Source of the DNA: Pyrrhosoma nymphula
Taxonomy: Eukaryota; Arthropoda; Insecta; Odonata; Coenagrionidae
DNA length: 64,000 nt
Direction of reading: 5' to 3'
Assembly (NCBI GenBank): GCA_963573305.1
Contig: OY754335.1
Span: 12,191,501 to 12,255,500 of the forward strand
The translations under genes and the position numbers were made by a program. The notes below the pieces were generated by a model that was not told the DNA's origin, searched no databases, and saw nothing but the letters and a program-made list of their open reading frames with translations. Shown here one piece after another: positions 42,528 through 53,321 of this stretch. Numbering within the stretch: position 1 is the stretch's first letter; each line of letters begins with the position of its first letter.

Positions 42528-43883
42528 ATGGCTAGCGGAGGCACACAGGCTGGGAAGAGGAAGAGAGGGGACGACAGAACTATCCGAGCTCAGGGAGCTG
42601 TAGAAATGCATTCCTCTGATGATTCAATCCATGAAGATGAAACCCCTGATCTCTCAAGACCTGGTCCTTCTGGGCGTGCTCCTGTAGCAGCACCGCCTAT
42701 TCCAGAGATTCCCTTTCCTATTCCTCGAAGGGAGTTCATAGGAGTTGGACCTAGTGGATTTTACACTGCTCCGGGATTCAATCAGCATACCTTCTCATCG
42801 TTTTTTGTGCCAAACCGCTTCACAAAAGACTTCATTGTGGCGAGTTTGCCAACAGCATCAGTACCCGAAGAGATTACAACAGGAGATTTTCTGTCTGTAT
42901 TCGTAATAACTGTCGGGAGATGTCATGTGATTGCTCCCACCCCTCAAGAGGAGCAAATTATGTTGCGTTTTCTTGGGGAAATGACTGCATCAAATCTCCC
43001 GGATGAACTCATTCTCTGCCAGGAAGATGCCTCAACTGCCTGCATTGACTCTATAAATAAATTAATGACAACCCCTGTAGCCGTACTTAAAAGGTGGTTC
43101 CGTATCAATCCCGCGAACTGGGCTCAAGCTTTAGAGGGGACATCAGGATCTGTTATTGCTGGTTGCCCACCTGCCTGGAGTCCAATCCCATGGCCAGGTG
43201 CCAAACACATTGATCTTACTGATGCAGTTAAAATAGCTAAGTTCTTTGCAACTATTGTTGCTCCACAATATGAACACCTCATAGAAAACTCTACCGTGAG
43301 TTATTTAGTGTCTATTTGTAGACATGGTGCATTGACCCCGCAAAATAAAGAGAGATTGGATCGCGAGTTCACTCAGACAACAAATAGGCCCATTGATATT
43401 AATTATGATCTCATCTCCCGTATATACCGAGAGTATGGGAAGTATATTGATGAAACAAATGCTAAGATGATATTTCAAACCTTGCTCCAGTGGATCCCGG
43501 ATATTGGAATGAGGGCTCAGTTAATAGAGAACCAGATGAGAGGGAGGGGATTGACACCTTATTTTACGGTGCTTGAGGCGTTACGTACATTCCAAGACTT
43601 TCCCTGGGGCAAAGTAAACCTAGCCACAGGAAACGAGATTGAGATTTATAAGTTAGTGCGAGATCTCGTTAAAGACAACCCTTACTATGGTTTAAGGCGA
43701 AATTTGGGTGAAGCGAGGAGCGCAAGATATAAGAGTTTAGCTTATGTCTCAAAGGAGTTGTTGATTAGGGTGGGAGGCAAAGGAGAGTTGGCTCGCTATC
43801 AAGGCTGGACCCGAACACCCAAAATGAAAGGATTCTTAGACGACTTGGTAAGAGGTTATTTGGACAAACGTACAGCTGAGTAG
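42528..43883 (+). CDS. endogenous mononegavirus-like nucleoprotein, intact ORF (chuvirus-like)
   Basis: An uninterrupted ORF of 451 codons from ATG 42,528 (an upstream in-frame TTG at 42,510 is not needed) to TAG 43,881-43,883. The start has a basic 'GKRKRGDD' cluster that could act as a nuclear signal, then an acidic/serine stretch and a proline-rich segment (residues ~45-70). The rest is a compact helical protein with conserved-looking 'RHGALTPQNKERLD', 'WIPDIGMRAQLIENQMRGRG', 'DNPYYGLRRNLGEARSARY' and a C-terminal 'YQGW' region, the style of mononegavirus and especially chuvirus nucleoproteins, which coat the RNA genome. The length is normal for that family. No introns are seen. Beyond the stop the frame stays open for 29 more codons to TAA 43,971. 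It sits directly after a broken glycoprotein, so its integrity is notable. Confidence 0.65.
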   Translation: MASGGTQAGKRKRGDDRTIRAQGAVEMHSSDDSIHEDETPDLSRPGPSGRAPVAAPPIPEIPFPIPRREFIGVGPSGFYTAPGFNQHTFSSFFVPNRFTKDFIVASLPTASVPEEITTGDFLSVFVITVGRCHVIAPTPQEEQIMLRFLGEMTASNLPDELILCQEDASTACIDSINKLMTTPVAVLKRWFRINPANWAQALEGTSGSVIAGCPPAWSPIPWPGAKHIDLTDAVKIAKFFATIVAPQYEHLIENSTVSYLVSICRHGALTPQNKERLDREFTQTTNRPIDINYDLISRIYREYGKYIDETNAKMIFQTLLQWIPDIGMRAQLIENQMRGRGLTPYFTVLEALRTFQDFPWGKVNLATGNEIEIYKLVRDLVKDNPYYGLRRNLGEARSARYKSLAYVSKELLIRVGGKGELARYQGWTRTPKMKGFLDDLVRGYLDKRTAE

Positions 43884-43973
43884 GGTCAGGCAGTGGAGGG
43901 CCCAGGTTTTGCTATTGCTGAGTTCACTAGGGACTTAAATGTTGAAGAGGGGCTTAATGTCATGATGGTATAA

Positions 43974-44095
43974 AACCCATGTAAACATAACAATTATATA
44001 TAAAACTATATACAAAAGATATTTCTCTCTTATTAACTAATTCTCTTGTATTTAAATAGTACTATAAAGAAGGGTAGAGTGCTCTTGAATCCTTA
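43974..44095 (+). other. 3' flank of viral insert
   Basis: AT-rich sequence between the end of the open frame and the 3' tail of LINE copy C. It may contain the viral 3' untranslated region; no next viral gene is detected. Confidence 0.4.
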
Positions 44096-45738
44096 TTTTT
44101 ATAATAATAATTATCATTAATTATTTTAATTGTTACAGTTGTAACCTCCCCTCCAAGTCCCCGGCAAGCATCAGGTTTCACATCCGTCATTTTGGCCGGA
44201 GACTCGAGAGGGGTTGTGCAGTAATCGCAGCCACGTCCGACGCCCATCGGATGTGTGGCTAAGCTGCTGTTGGGTCAGCTGCGTCCGCAGTAGACCGAGT
44301 GACCCCAGGATGACGGCCTTCTGCATGCGTGCAACTAGTTATTCCGCCTGTGCCACGCTGGACGGAATGCACTTGAAGTTATTTAGCAGCGAGCCCTTGA
44401 CTCCACCGAGCACACCTATGATGAGGACCACCAGTTTCACAGAGTGTCTGGGGTACATTTGTAGAAGTTCGAAAAGCAGGTCTTGATATTTCGTCCATTT
44501 TTCCACCTCCTTCGCATCCATGTTAGTTGCTGCCGGAGCCGAAAACTCGATTACGAACATGGAGCGTGTGAGGTGGTCGAGGACAACGATATCAGGCTTG
44601 GTCGCCTCCAACTGCCTGGTGGCGGATAAGGAGTAATTCCACCAGATGGTGCATTTATCGTTCTCCACGACGGACTCAATATCTCCAGGGGCATAGGGCA
44701 GCACAGGTGTTTCGTCGATGCCATAATGGTGTCGAAGGTGAAAGTATAACACCCGCAGGGCCGCGTTGTGCCGAGCTAAATACACTGATTTGGCGTAATA
44801 GCTACAGCCGGAGATAAGGTGACCCAAAGTCTCCGGCTGGGCTCGGCACGCCCTGCATCTCGTGTCGGCAACCTCCACCTTGAATATTATTTGGCGGTAC
44901 ACGAGTGTGTTTATGACACCATCCTGGAACGCGAGAACAAAACCCTCGGTCTCAGAGTTCAGACCGGTGGAGCGTAGGATGGCAAACGTCAGCTCCTTCG
45001 ATAACCCATGTTTTTCGATGTTTCGATGGAAACATCCATGCATGGGCTTATCGGTATGCGCCATGATCAAGGCCTTCTGCTCGGCTTTTTTATTTCGAGT
45101 TTGAGGAGGTCTGCCTTCAATGACGAGATGGTCGTGTCATTGTCGCTTCCGTTGGATGACGGGTTGAAGTCGAGACAAGTTTCGTCCGCTGCCCTCTTTG
45201 CCGCCTGTAAGAGAAAAGACCCAGCTACCGCACTCTCGTGCTCTCTCACGAGATTGAGCAGGGGTTCCCTGCTTTTCAACACTCGGCAAGCTGTACCCAG
45301 GACAACTCTGTTGTGGAGACACTCCAGACTCAATAGTCCTCTACCACCTGCATTACGAGGGAGATACAATCTGACGACGGAAGATTTCGGATGTAGATTT
45401 CTATAGATGGTCATCATCATCCTCGTTCCCCTATCAAGGTTCTGCAACTCGTTGACGTTCCACTTCATGCATCCGAAGGAATACAGGAGTGTAGGATCTG
45501 CGAACATGTTCGTGGCAAGAACCTTGTTCTTGCCTGACAGCTCAGAACTCCAGATGTTCCTGAGAGTCTGTCTGTATTTGTCGGTGAGTCTTTCCTTCAC
45601 TGCTGCAACCTCCTGCATTCGGCGCTGGGGGATGTCGAGGTATTCATAGCTGTCATTGTCCTCGAGGTGACGAATGACGCTCCCGTCAACAAGTTGCACG
45701 TCTTCCTTGATCTCCGTAAATCTTCTTTTCGCCAGGGG
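44096..45738 (-). pseudogene. REL-type LINE copy C, C-terminal part
   Basis: Minus strand, 5'-truncated at 45,738, with the 3' end at an AAT/ATT-rich tail near 44,096-44,135. 45,738-45,070 encodes the region after RT: 'SFGCMKWNVNELQNLDRGTR', 'PKSSVVRLYLPRNAGGRGLL', 'LHNRVVLGTACRVL'. 45,070-44,339 encodes the cysteine motif 'CRACRAQPETLGHLISGCSY' and the restriction-like endonuclease 'KPDIVVLDHLTRSMFVIEFS'. It is close to copy B over the shared part (about 90% or more by eye) but retains the 580-bp segment B has lost. Same orientation as B; the viral insert lies between them. Confidence 0.85.
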
Positions 45739-45870
45739 CTGTTTCTCAAAGCTACAAGTCCACAAGTTACAAGTCGGATCTTACAAGTGTGACTTACAAG
45801 TGTTTCTCAAACGAAAACGGTGGACTTGTGAATTCTCAAAGATTTTACAAGTGAAAATGGCGGGCATCTA
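45739..45870 (+). mobile_element. possible terminal repeat with ACAAGT cluster
   Basis: Immediately at the LINE truncation point the sequence GGGGCTGTTTCTCAAAGCTACAAG begins, followed by many ACAAGT motifs and one inverted ACTTGT within 100 bp. It looks like the end of a DNA transposon (PIF-Harbinger-like ends are similar), but no partner end was found. Confidence 0.4.
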
Positions 45871-46589
45871 GTCCATATTTAGCTATTATTTAAAGCTTTC
45901 AGTATATTTCGCGAGTTTCTCCAGCCATCTTCTATAACCAAGAGTTAGTGCTATGTTGCTTGGTGTCTATAAATGCGTGAACACAAGATAAATGGAATTT
46001 TTAGTTCATAATATACCTTAAAATATTTCAAGCGAGGACGAATCGTCGGCAAAACTTGAACATCATGAGGAAAAGTCGTTTATTCCATCGCATGAAGGGA
46101 AAGATGAACTTGAAATGAAGGTAATTCACAATTCTTGCATATCAAGACATCATCTTGTGCAGTGTTTATCTTTCATAGATACGAATAAATAGCGAAAAAG
46201 CATTTTATCGTCAGACAAGCGAAGACTATTTCAGCCATTTTGAATGTTCATTATTAATACCCAAAAGGAACCATGCTTCTGAATGAAGTCAGTTGGTGTA
46301 GTGGTAGCGAGCGGCTCTACGATGCCGAAGTATATGAGGGCGATCCCCATAGTAGTTATTTTTTTCCTCTTTCATTTTGATGGGCTAAGGAGATATTTTA
46401 CCACCAATCTATGTAACTTCCTACTACGACTTATGCACAATTTATTTTTAATTTCACTTATCCTTGAGCCTCAAGTTACACCAAGGATAACAGACACATG
46501 ACTACGGCGTATTAGGAAAAACCACATGTTCTGTAGGTATGTATTTACACACATTCAATAGGTTAAGAAAAAATATTCTAAAAAAATTA

Positions 46590-47225
46590 CTAATAAGGGA
46601 ATCGAACCTATGACCTTTCGTTCTAAAGGCCTTAAAATGCTGTGCTTTAACGTTCACGGCCATGAGAGTAAATTTGATAGGCGATGTTATTTACGTACGT
46701 GTTTCTTTTTTAATTTGCGCTTTAAAACCTTAAAACATCAAACAAGTTTCTTCATTTCGTAGTTGTTTAACAAATAAACACATTTAGTAGGTTGAGAAAA
46801 AATATTCTAAAAATAAGTGTACCAATAAGGGAATCGAATCTATGACTTTTTATTCTAAAGGCCTTATGACCACCTGGCAAATAGCCAACTTGTAACGATT
46901 TGTGTATAATAATAATAAGACCCATTTGCTTTCACGTCCACGGCTACGAGACATTTTTTGACGGGTGATGTTTTTGACGGTTGGACTTCTTTGAAATATT
47001 TGCGATCAGAAACTTTTTAACATCGAATGAATTACCTACTTCTATTCGAAATTGCTTAACAATGGAGCACATTTTTAAATTTATTATTATTACGAAAAAA
47101 AGATTCTTCCAAGAATGTGTGCCACAGTGGGAATCGAACCTATGAACTTTGGTTCTAAAGGCTTTAAGGCCTTTTGATCAATTGATTCCCTTGTGCTTTA
47201 ACGTCTTAATTATTTCGCAAATAAT
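46590..47225 (-). repeat. three tRNA-like repeat units in tandem
   Basis: GGTTCGATTCCC-like B boxes on the minus strand occur at 46,608-46,597, 46,840-46,829 (one change) and 47,140-47,129. Each is followed on the plus strand by TATGA(C/A)(C/T)TTT..TTCTAAAGGC and, for two, a CACGGCCATGAGA / CACGGCTACGAGA A-box-like stretch. Spacing is 232 and 300 bp. They are probably tandem tRNA-derived SINE units. Confidence 0.6.
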
Positions 47226-48690
47226 TGAAAGCAATGCTGCCGTAAATAACTTCGCCCGTCTAAATATGTCTGATCGTTTCTGTTGACTTTCAGGTGGTTT
47301 GAGCGAGATAGATCCCTAATCATAGTGGAGACCATACTCAAATTTTATTCTGTGATTTCAGTGTCTGGAAGAAGTTTGAAATAATTATAGTGATATTAAT
47401 GGCGCATAGATATAGCTATATATACCCAAAAATCTCAGTAATCAAATAAATAAAGTTACATAAGTCTCTAACTTGACTCATTTTTTTCCCGCCGAACGGC
47501 TGAAAACCCTTTAAAATAGCAGGTTATTTTGCGATTCTGTAAAATTTAATGTGGCGAGTAATAGATTATTTTTTATAAATAGTTGAGAAAACATGCGATC
47601 TATACACCGTTAGTTTTTTGACGAAATCTAGATGTTATAAATTCTTATTTCCTTCAATATTCTCCCTCTGGAGCGCTCAGCCATAATCTATCCCATGTAA
47701 AACAGCTTATATTTACAGGAAAATCGCTCGAAGAGTAGCTCGGTAAGGGGTTGATATTTTGATATCATTGGAAAGATGAGAGTTATTTCTTTAAAATGAG
47801 GCCAAATTCATCAAATTCTAGGTGAAGTGATTTTTCGCTCAAACTAACTTAAAGCACCTTAAAGGCCTATATATCATAAGGTCACAGGTTTTATTCCAAC
47901 AGTAGTAAAGTTATTTGAAGTGATTTTTTTGTTGCATTAATAAATTTTAAATGGTGAACTTTTGTTGAACAAATACGAATGGAATTAATGCGTCTTATTT
48001 CTTAGAGTTTCTGACCGCATATTTTTCGAGGATATAAAATTGTCTTACGTAACGGTTTACTAACCCTTAATGCAATTCGATATTATTTGTAAGTGAAATG
48101 TCCCGAGAACAAATTTTCTTGAACCGAGAAATTAGATTCCGGCGATGATGTTTCTTAAGCCGCTTATCAGTTTCGGAAGTAAGTAGGTAAAAATATGTTG
48201 ACTCAACTCCTGATGAAAAACAATTTTACTGTTACAGCAACGATATTTGTGCAGAGAGCCAGAGAGTGCTATCGGCAATTTAGTTCATGAAAAACTTTTT
48301 GAATCATTAGATTTTGACTGAACAAGAACGTTCCATTTTTTTTAGGGATATTTGTTCCCTATTCAATTAGTCAAAATTTTACTGTAGAACTCAAACGCTG
48401 CTAATTCGATCACTTTGAAATTACAAAAAATCCTAGAAGTACTCATGGGTTCTTAAACTTACAAGAGCGTGTAAAGATGGACATGGATTAGTTATATATA
48501 GTCTTTAATTAGCGATGAAAAGGAATCGATAATCGTAATTAGGTGAAAACTGGATTCAGATGTGATATTAGATAAAAAATGATTAGGATTCAAAGCTCAG
48601 ACTCTTTGAAATTCTGAATTCTACCCATCACAACCCAAAATGTTTTTGGATAGTGGTGGGGAGTCTTAATTTTTAGCATTCCAATTGTCA
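47226..48690. other. unassigned AT-rich stretch
   Basis: No ORF, RNA gene or terminal repeat recognised. Probably neutral sequence or very old repeats. Confidence 0.35.
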
Positions 48691-49119
48691 TCAGGGGCTG
48701 CTCCAGACCAGAGGTTCGTGGGGTGTAGGGGTCTCAAAATGGTTTGGGGGGGGATTGCCCCTTGCTCCCCCCTTGGGGCCGCCAATACCTGTCATGGTAG
48801 AAGCTCTCTATCTAGCAGCTCAATCTCTCTCTCTCTTCCAAAATTTGGGCAAGTAGAAATGATCAATGAAGAGCCAGTTATTAAGGTTATTAACAATTCA
48901 ACCTTTATTTATACGGGAGTGGCATTGGCCTGGCATTTGCCCGAAGTGAAGGGAAACCCGTAAAACCTTCACAGGCCGCCTTAACTATCATATTACATTT
49001 TCTCATTCACATTTGGTATTATAGCTTTAGAAACATTTGAAATTTGTGGAATACATGATCAATTAATCACACTGATATTGTCCATGGACATTCACTGCAA
49101 TGACAGTACTCATGAGAAG

Positions 49120-49460
49120 TACGCAATGTGGTGGACAAGCTCCCTTCCGAAGGGGTTGAAACAGCAACCTTGGAAAGCCTGCCCACCTCACAATTAAACC
49201 ACTTCTCTCCCCACACAAAGATCAGAAATTTAAAAAACAATGCTCCATTATATACAGATTAGCAAATGTTACATTTCTGAGAACATTAATACATATATTG
49301 CAAAAAATTTCATTTGGTTCACTTGACATGGCAGCAAAGATAAAACCACCATAATAAGTAATACCTAGAAGGGTGAAAAAGCTCCCACCGAAGGGGTTCG
49401 AACCACAACCTTGGAAAGCCCACCCACCCTTCTACTACAACTAAAAGTAGCATTGATCAT
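49120..49460 (-). repeat. two tRNA-like SINE units
   Basis: The minus strand reads GGGCTTTCCAAGGTTGTGGTTCGAACCCCTTCGG-type sequence at about 49,430-49,380 (perfect B box GGTTCGAACCCC) and a diverged copy at about 49,200-49,130 (GTTTCAACCCC), the latter with an A-box-like GAGAAGTGGTTTAATTG upstream. Both share GGGAGCTTGTCC/GGGAGCTTTTTC following sequence. Neither folds as a complete tRNA. Confidence 0.55.
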
Positions 49461-50369
49461 ATGTCTTCATGAAAAATATACCACCATTGAAACACACTCA
49501 TGCTCCAAATATTTACAGAGCTTTTCCTTTGTTCTTTACAAATTGTGTGCAGTAGAAGTAGTGTGGGAGTAATTGGATGTGTCTCCTGCCAACTATTCAC
49601 TGCTGGCCTTGCATCACTGATCCAACCTACCTACAGATAAGCCTGTTATTTTATGACATCCTGGCCTTCTTAACTCTCTGCCTGGTTTAGGTGAATAGTA
49701 CCACATGGTGGTTTGCTCATGCATACAAACTTTCATCATTCACACACTCAGCATTCCATTCAAGCAGGTTAGTAAGGTGCACCTTCTACTACTTCAACTA
49801 CACCAAGCCATACAATTACAATCAATACGGCTACACATCTATTCACACACCAAGACATGGAATATTAGCATCTACCTAGCTTTGCTTTTGGTCATGCTCT
49901 ATTCACTCAAAAATTCCTGCCTAAGTTGTTTCATCTCATTCACTGCTGATGAAAATGCTGGCCATATCTGAAAGCTTGGACTAAAAATGGTGATTGTTTG
50001 TTGAAGTGTTTTAAATGGATGTTACCATCAAGAATAATGGTGAGAGTTCAGTATTAATGCCAGTCACAGTGAATATAATACAAACATGAAAGAACATGGA
50101 TATATAATACCATATCATAAGTTACATAATTTCACTCTTCTTTTTTCCGCAAGGGGCGATTTCCTCTCTGAAAAATCTTCTTCGCATCCTGGAGAGGCCT
50201 TTGAAGACTTGTCAGATTTTCAGATCCTAAAAATAGCCAGGGTAGGTAATGATTAGGACACAATGCAACAATCCCACAAAATATGTAATTCTAATGGCAT
50301 AATATTAAAAAGTACCAAGTATAAAAATACCAAGTATTGAAATACCAATTATAAAAATATCAATTTTTG

Positions 50370-50720
50370 CAGTCATTTCAAGTATCTTGGAGAAATAATT
50401 TACTTCAATTCATCCAAAAATAAATCCCAAAGATATCAAGCACATGCAAACAAAAAAATCCACTTATCAGCTGAGATAAATCTCATGGCATGCCATATAT
50501 TACTACCGCACCACCGCAATATACCCTGCAGCCCTTTTTGTCACCAAATGCTTGGCCCTCACCCACCATGGAGAGATTGAAAAGATGAATGGAAATGACA
50601 TATTTTTGAAAGATTCTAGGCCCTCATAAAAATTCTAATGGCATAATATTGAGACCAAATGTTGAACTCTACTCTGAGTGATGAAGTTAATGATGAGTAA
50701 GTAGATGATGAGAGATAAGT
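50370..50720 (+). pseudogene. LINE C-terminal RT/thumb fragment (RTE-like)
   Basis: The plus strand reads 'FKYLGEIIYFNSSKN' and, after a frame change, 'PAALFVTKCLALTHHGEIEK', a segment following the RT core in many endonuclease-RT LINEs. Everything upstream is absent. Confidence 0.55.
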
Positions 50721-50904
50721 AATAGATGCAGGAGACAGACCTCTGAATCCCTTAAATTTTCCAGGCTTTGCTAAGAAAAACTGTAGTTGAAAGAGTAGTA
50801 CGTAGTACTATTATGACAATGTGTAGGGTGCACCAACAGCTTGGTCATTTTCATGTTTTCTTTTCTTATTTTATTTAAGTAAATATTTCCTTTTGCATGA
50901 ACAG

Positions 50905-51330
50905 TAAAGCTCATTTGACATCAAGACAGCAAGGTGTAACGAGTTTCATAAACATGGCCATTTGACAAGTGACTGTTTATAAATAATTCAAGATAGTAGG
51001 GGTGCTGCTTCTTACAAGAGTGAGTGTGGTAAGGTAAAGAATGACAGTGCCACAGGGCTTAAAGCAATGACTTCTGAAGCACTATTGGGTAAATTGATTA
51101 ATGTTTCTTGCTCATCAGCTGATATGCATAGTCATAAAGATTGGATTCTTGATTTTTGGTGTAAAACTGATAAAAATTGAAAGTATATGTTGCTAATAGC
51201 AGTAAAGTTGGTTATGCAGGCAAAATGGTTTCACATGTAAATTTATTTAAGGATGTATTTCAGTCAATTTCAAATATGCACCATGTTCCTGAGTTGACGA
51301 ATAATTTGTTCTTAGTAAGCTGCTTTTGAA
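50905..51330 (+). pseudogene. Copia (Ty1-like) gag zinc knuckle and protease fragment
   Basis: The plus strand at about 50,930-50,975 reads 'CNEFHKHGHLTSDC', a CCHC knuckle with the second cysteine lost. 51,140-51,330 reads 'DWILDFWC' (the protease DSG triad degraded to DFW) and 'VYVANSSKVGYAGKMVSHVN' with 'MHHVPELTNNLFLVS', the hallmark gag-pre-integrase approach of Copia elements. Integrase and RT are absent. Stops and frame changes make it dead. Confidence 0.7.
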
Positions 51331-51991
51331 AGAGTGAAGCTTCATCACTATTAACTAGCCTCTCTGAAGTTAAGAGAACTGATTGCTTCTGGATTAAATA
51401 AATGAAATACATATTTACACATGAGATGTGAAAGGACTACCTAAGTAATACTTTCAAGGACACCTCTGTTACATAATACTATCCTAAGTAATAATTTCAA
51501 GGGCAACACATTATATATTTGTCTACCGGCATCTACCATTTTGTTGTCTTCATTCGCCAATGCCTTCGTGCGGGAGTCATTGGTGGCCTCAAGGGCAGGG
51601 GGGAGGGGGGGCAATTGCCCCACCCCAAAAACCCGGCGTATTTCTTTCATAGACCTTAAATTAAAAACCTAAATTATTTTGTTGCTTTTTTATGTTGACG
51701 CTTTGGTGATTTATACTTTCAAATCCAGTTTAATTTTATATGAACTAAAATGGTTTTTAAAACCACAAGCTAAATGCGAATGTAAATCAAAATAATTTTG
51801 GAATTAGTCGAAACTTGGTCGTAATCTAAAAGGAAAATATATTTTCCTATGCATATATGCATTTAGTAAAAAATGGCGCTTGTTGAAAGGCAAACATTTG
51901 CTACCAAACCACTTATAACGCGCCATTTTGCACATGCATAGTTTGCTACGAATTCCAGGAATGGAATGCTCCTTTTTTCCTGGGGGATTCA

Positions 51992-52013
51992 CCCCCCCCC
52001 CCCCCCCCCCCCC
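51992..52013 (+). repeat. 22-base poly-C run
   Basis: Twenty-two consecutive C, next to AACCTCTGGTCTGGGGCAGC, which is the inverse of CTGCTCCAGACCAGAGGTT at 48,699-48,717. The length of the run may be an assembly estimate. Confidence 0.8.
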
Positions 52014-52415
52014 AACCTCTGGTCTGGGGCAGCGCCCGGCAAGAGTGCACCAGGATAAAAATTTCCCGAACAACTCATTTGCATCTCATTTGAAACTGAA
52101 ATGATTGGTTTGGTTCTGTCTTTAATCTTTAATTTAATAATGTGTTCTGTTTTTATATAACGAGTTAATTATAAGGCGAGACACCGCAGACCAAAATGTG
52201 TTCGAAATAAAGACGGCATCATCATTATTTACAGTTTAAAACTTTTCTGAGACATAACCAGAGTATAGAAATAGCAAAGGGATTTAGATCTGGATTTTGA
52301 TAAATGTATCAGTTGCACCCATGCACATTAGTATATACTTTTGCAATGAAAATAATCAGTGTCAAATATTTGCACAGTCAGACTTTTTAAGTTTTATTAA
52401 ATTCCTGATACTTAC

Positions 52416-52608
52416 GGCATTGATACCAGATAGCTGCTGAGCAATTATAAGCATGCTGGAGATAATTAAGAGGAATTCGAAGGGCTGGATTGAGGAACAT
52501 CTCACAAAGCGTCACTTTGCTGTCCCCAAAGCCTAACTGCCTCCACCTCAGTCTTCATCTCGTTTATATCATCGTGCACTTCAATGCTACGATGAAGCCA
52601 GGTCAGAG
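52416..52608 (-). CDS. sugar transporter (GLUT/SLC2A-like) exon, frame disrupted
   Basis: Minus-strand exon with acceptor CTGCTGGTTTCAG before 52,608 and donor GTAAGT after 52,416. It begins 'ALTWLHRSIEVHDDINEMKT', the intracellular loop after transmembrane helix 6 of facilitative glucose transporters. It ends, in another frame, 'CEMFLNPALRIPL' and 'AQQLSGINA', the start of helix 7 with its QQLSG signature. Its first codon completes the one base left by the previous exon. The frame changes near 52,520-52,545, so either this is a pseudogene or the assembly has a small indel. The 193-bp exon is about 5 bp longer than the family pattern predicts. Confidence 0.75.
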
Positions 52609-53321
52609 CTGAAACCAGCAGTGAGAGAGCAATAGATGATTTACCAGAAAGAAATAAATTTAACCCTTGTAGGACCATTTTTTTCATTGAATCTATTTAG
52701 AAATGCCAATGAACACGCTAATTAAATAAAAACCTTCAGAAAATAACAACATTACAAAGCAACTTTTTGGATATTAATCTATAACATTTGTTCACTAACA
52801 TATATTGAAGAAATATGCAGTTAACTAGACTTATTTTCCATCATTGTAACAGCAAAAAAAAAATTATTACTTATAAATTCAAAGTTGATGTTTTATGCAT
52901 TAGCATATATCCTCGTGTCCTCAACCTATGGATTAGCATATGGTCCTCAGCAAATTGTGCCAGAAAAGTTTAATTGGAAGTATTGCTTCAAGGTCAATAC
53001 ATACTAGAATGTTCAATTTTATTGTAAATATTCCTAAGAAGGGAAAATTTCTAAAAAATTCATACTTTTGGGTGCTTTATAAATATGGCAAACAAACACA
53101 TTATTGATGCTTTATTTCAAGAAAGCACCTAAATCATGACTGGGTGTATATCATGAATGCAAATAATTTTTTTCACTCAAGAAACTTAAGGCTTGTACAA
53201 ACATTAATTTGTCACCAACATTTGTGTTAGTTAAAGAACATTAATTAAAGACATGTGATGTTTTTAGTGAAATATGTTAATTTTACAAGGATTTACAGGA
53301 ATATTCCTGTGATAAGCATAC

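Noticed and set aside
49380..49440. Functional tRNA gene
   Set aside because: The B box is perfect but acceptor and D arms do not pair; a diverged second copy nearby indicates SINE.
49947..49975. Another hammerhead (CTGATGA ... GAAAG)
   Set aside because: Stem II is poor and stems I and III cannot be drawn.
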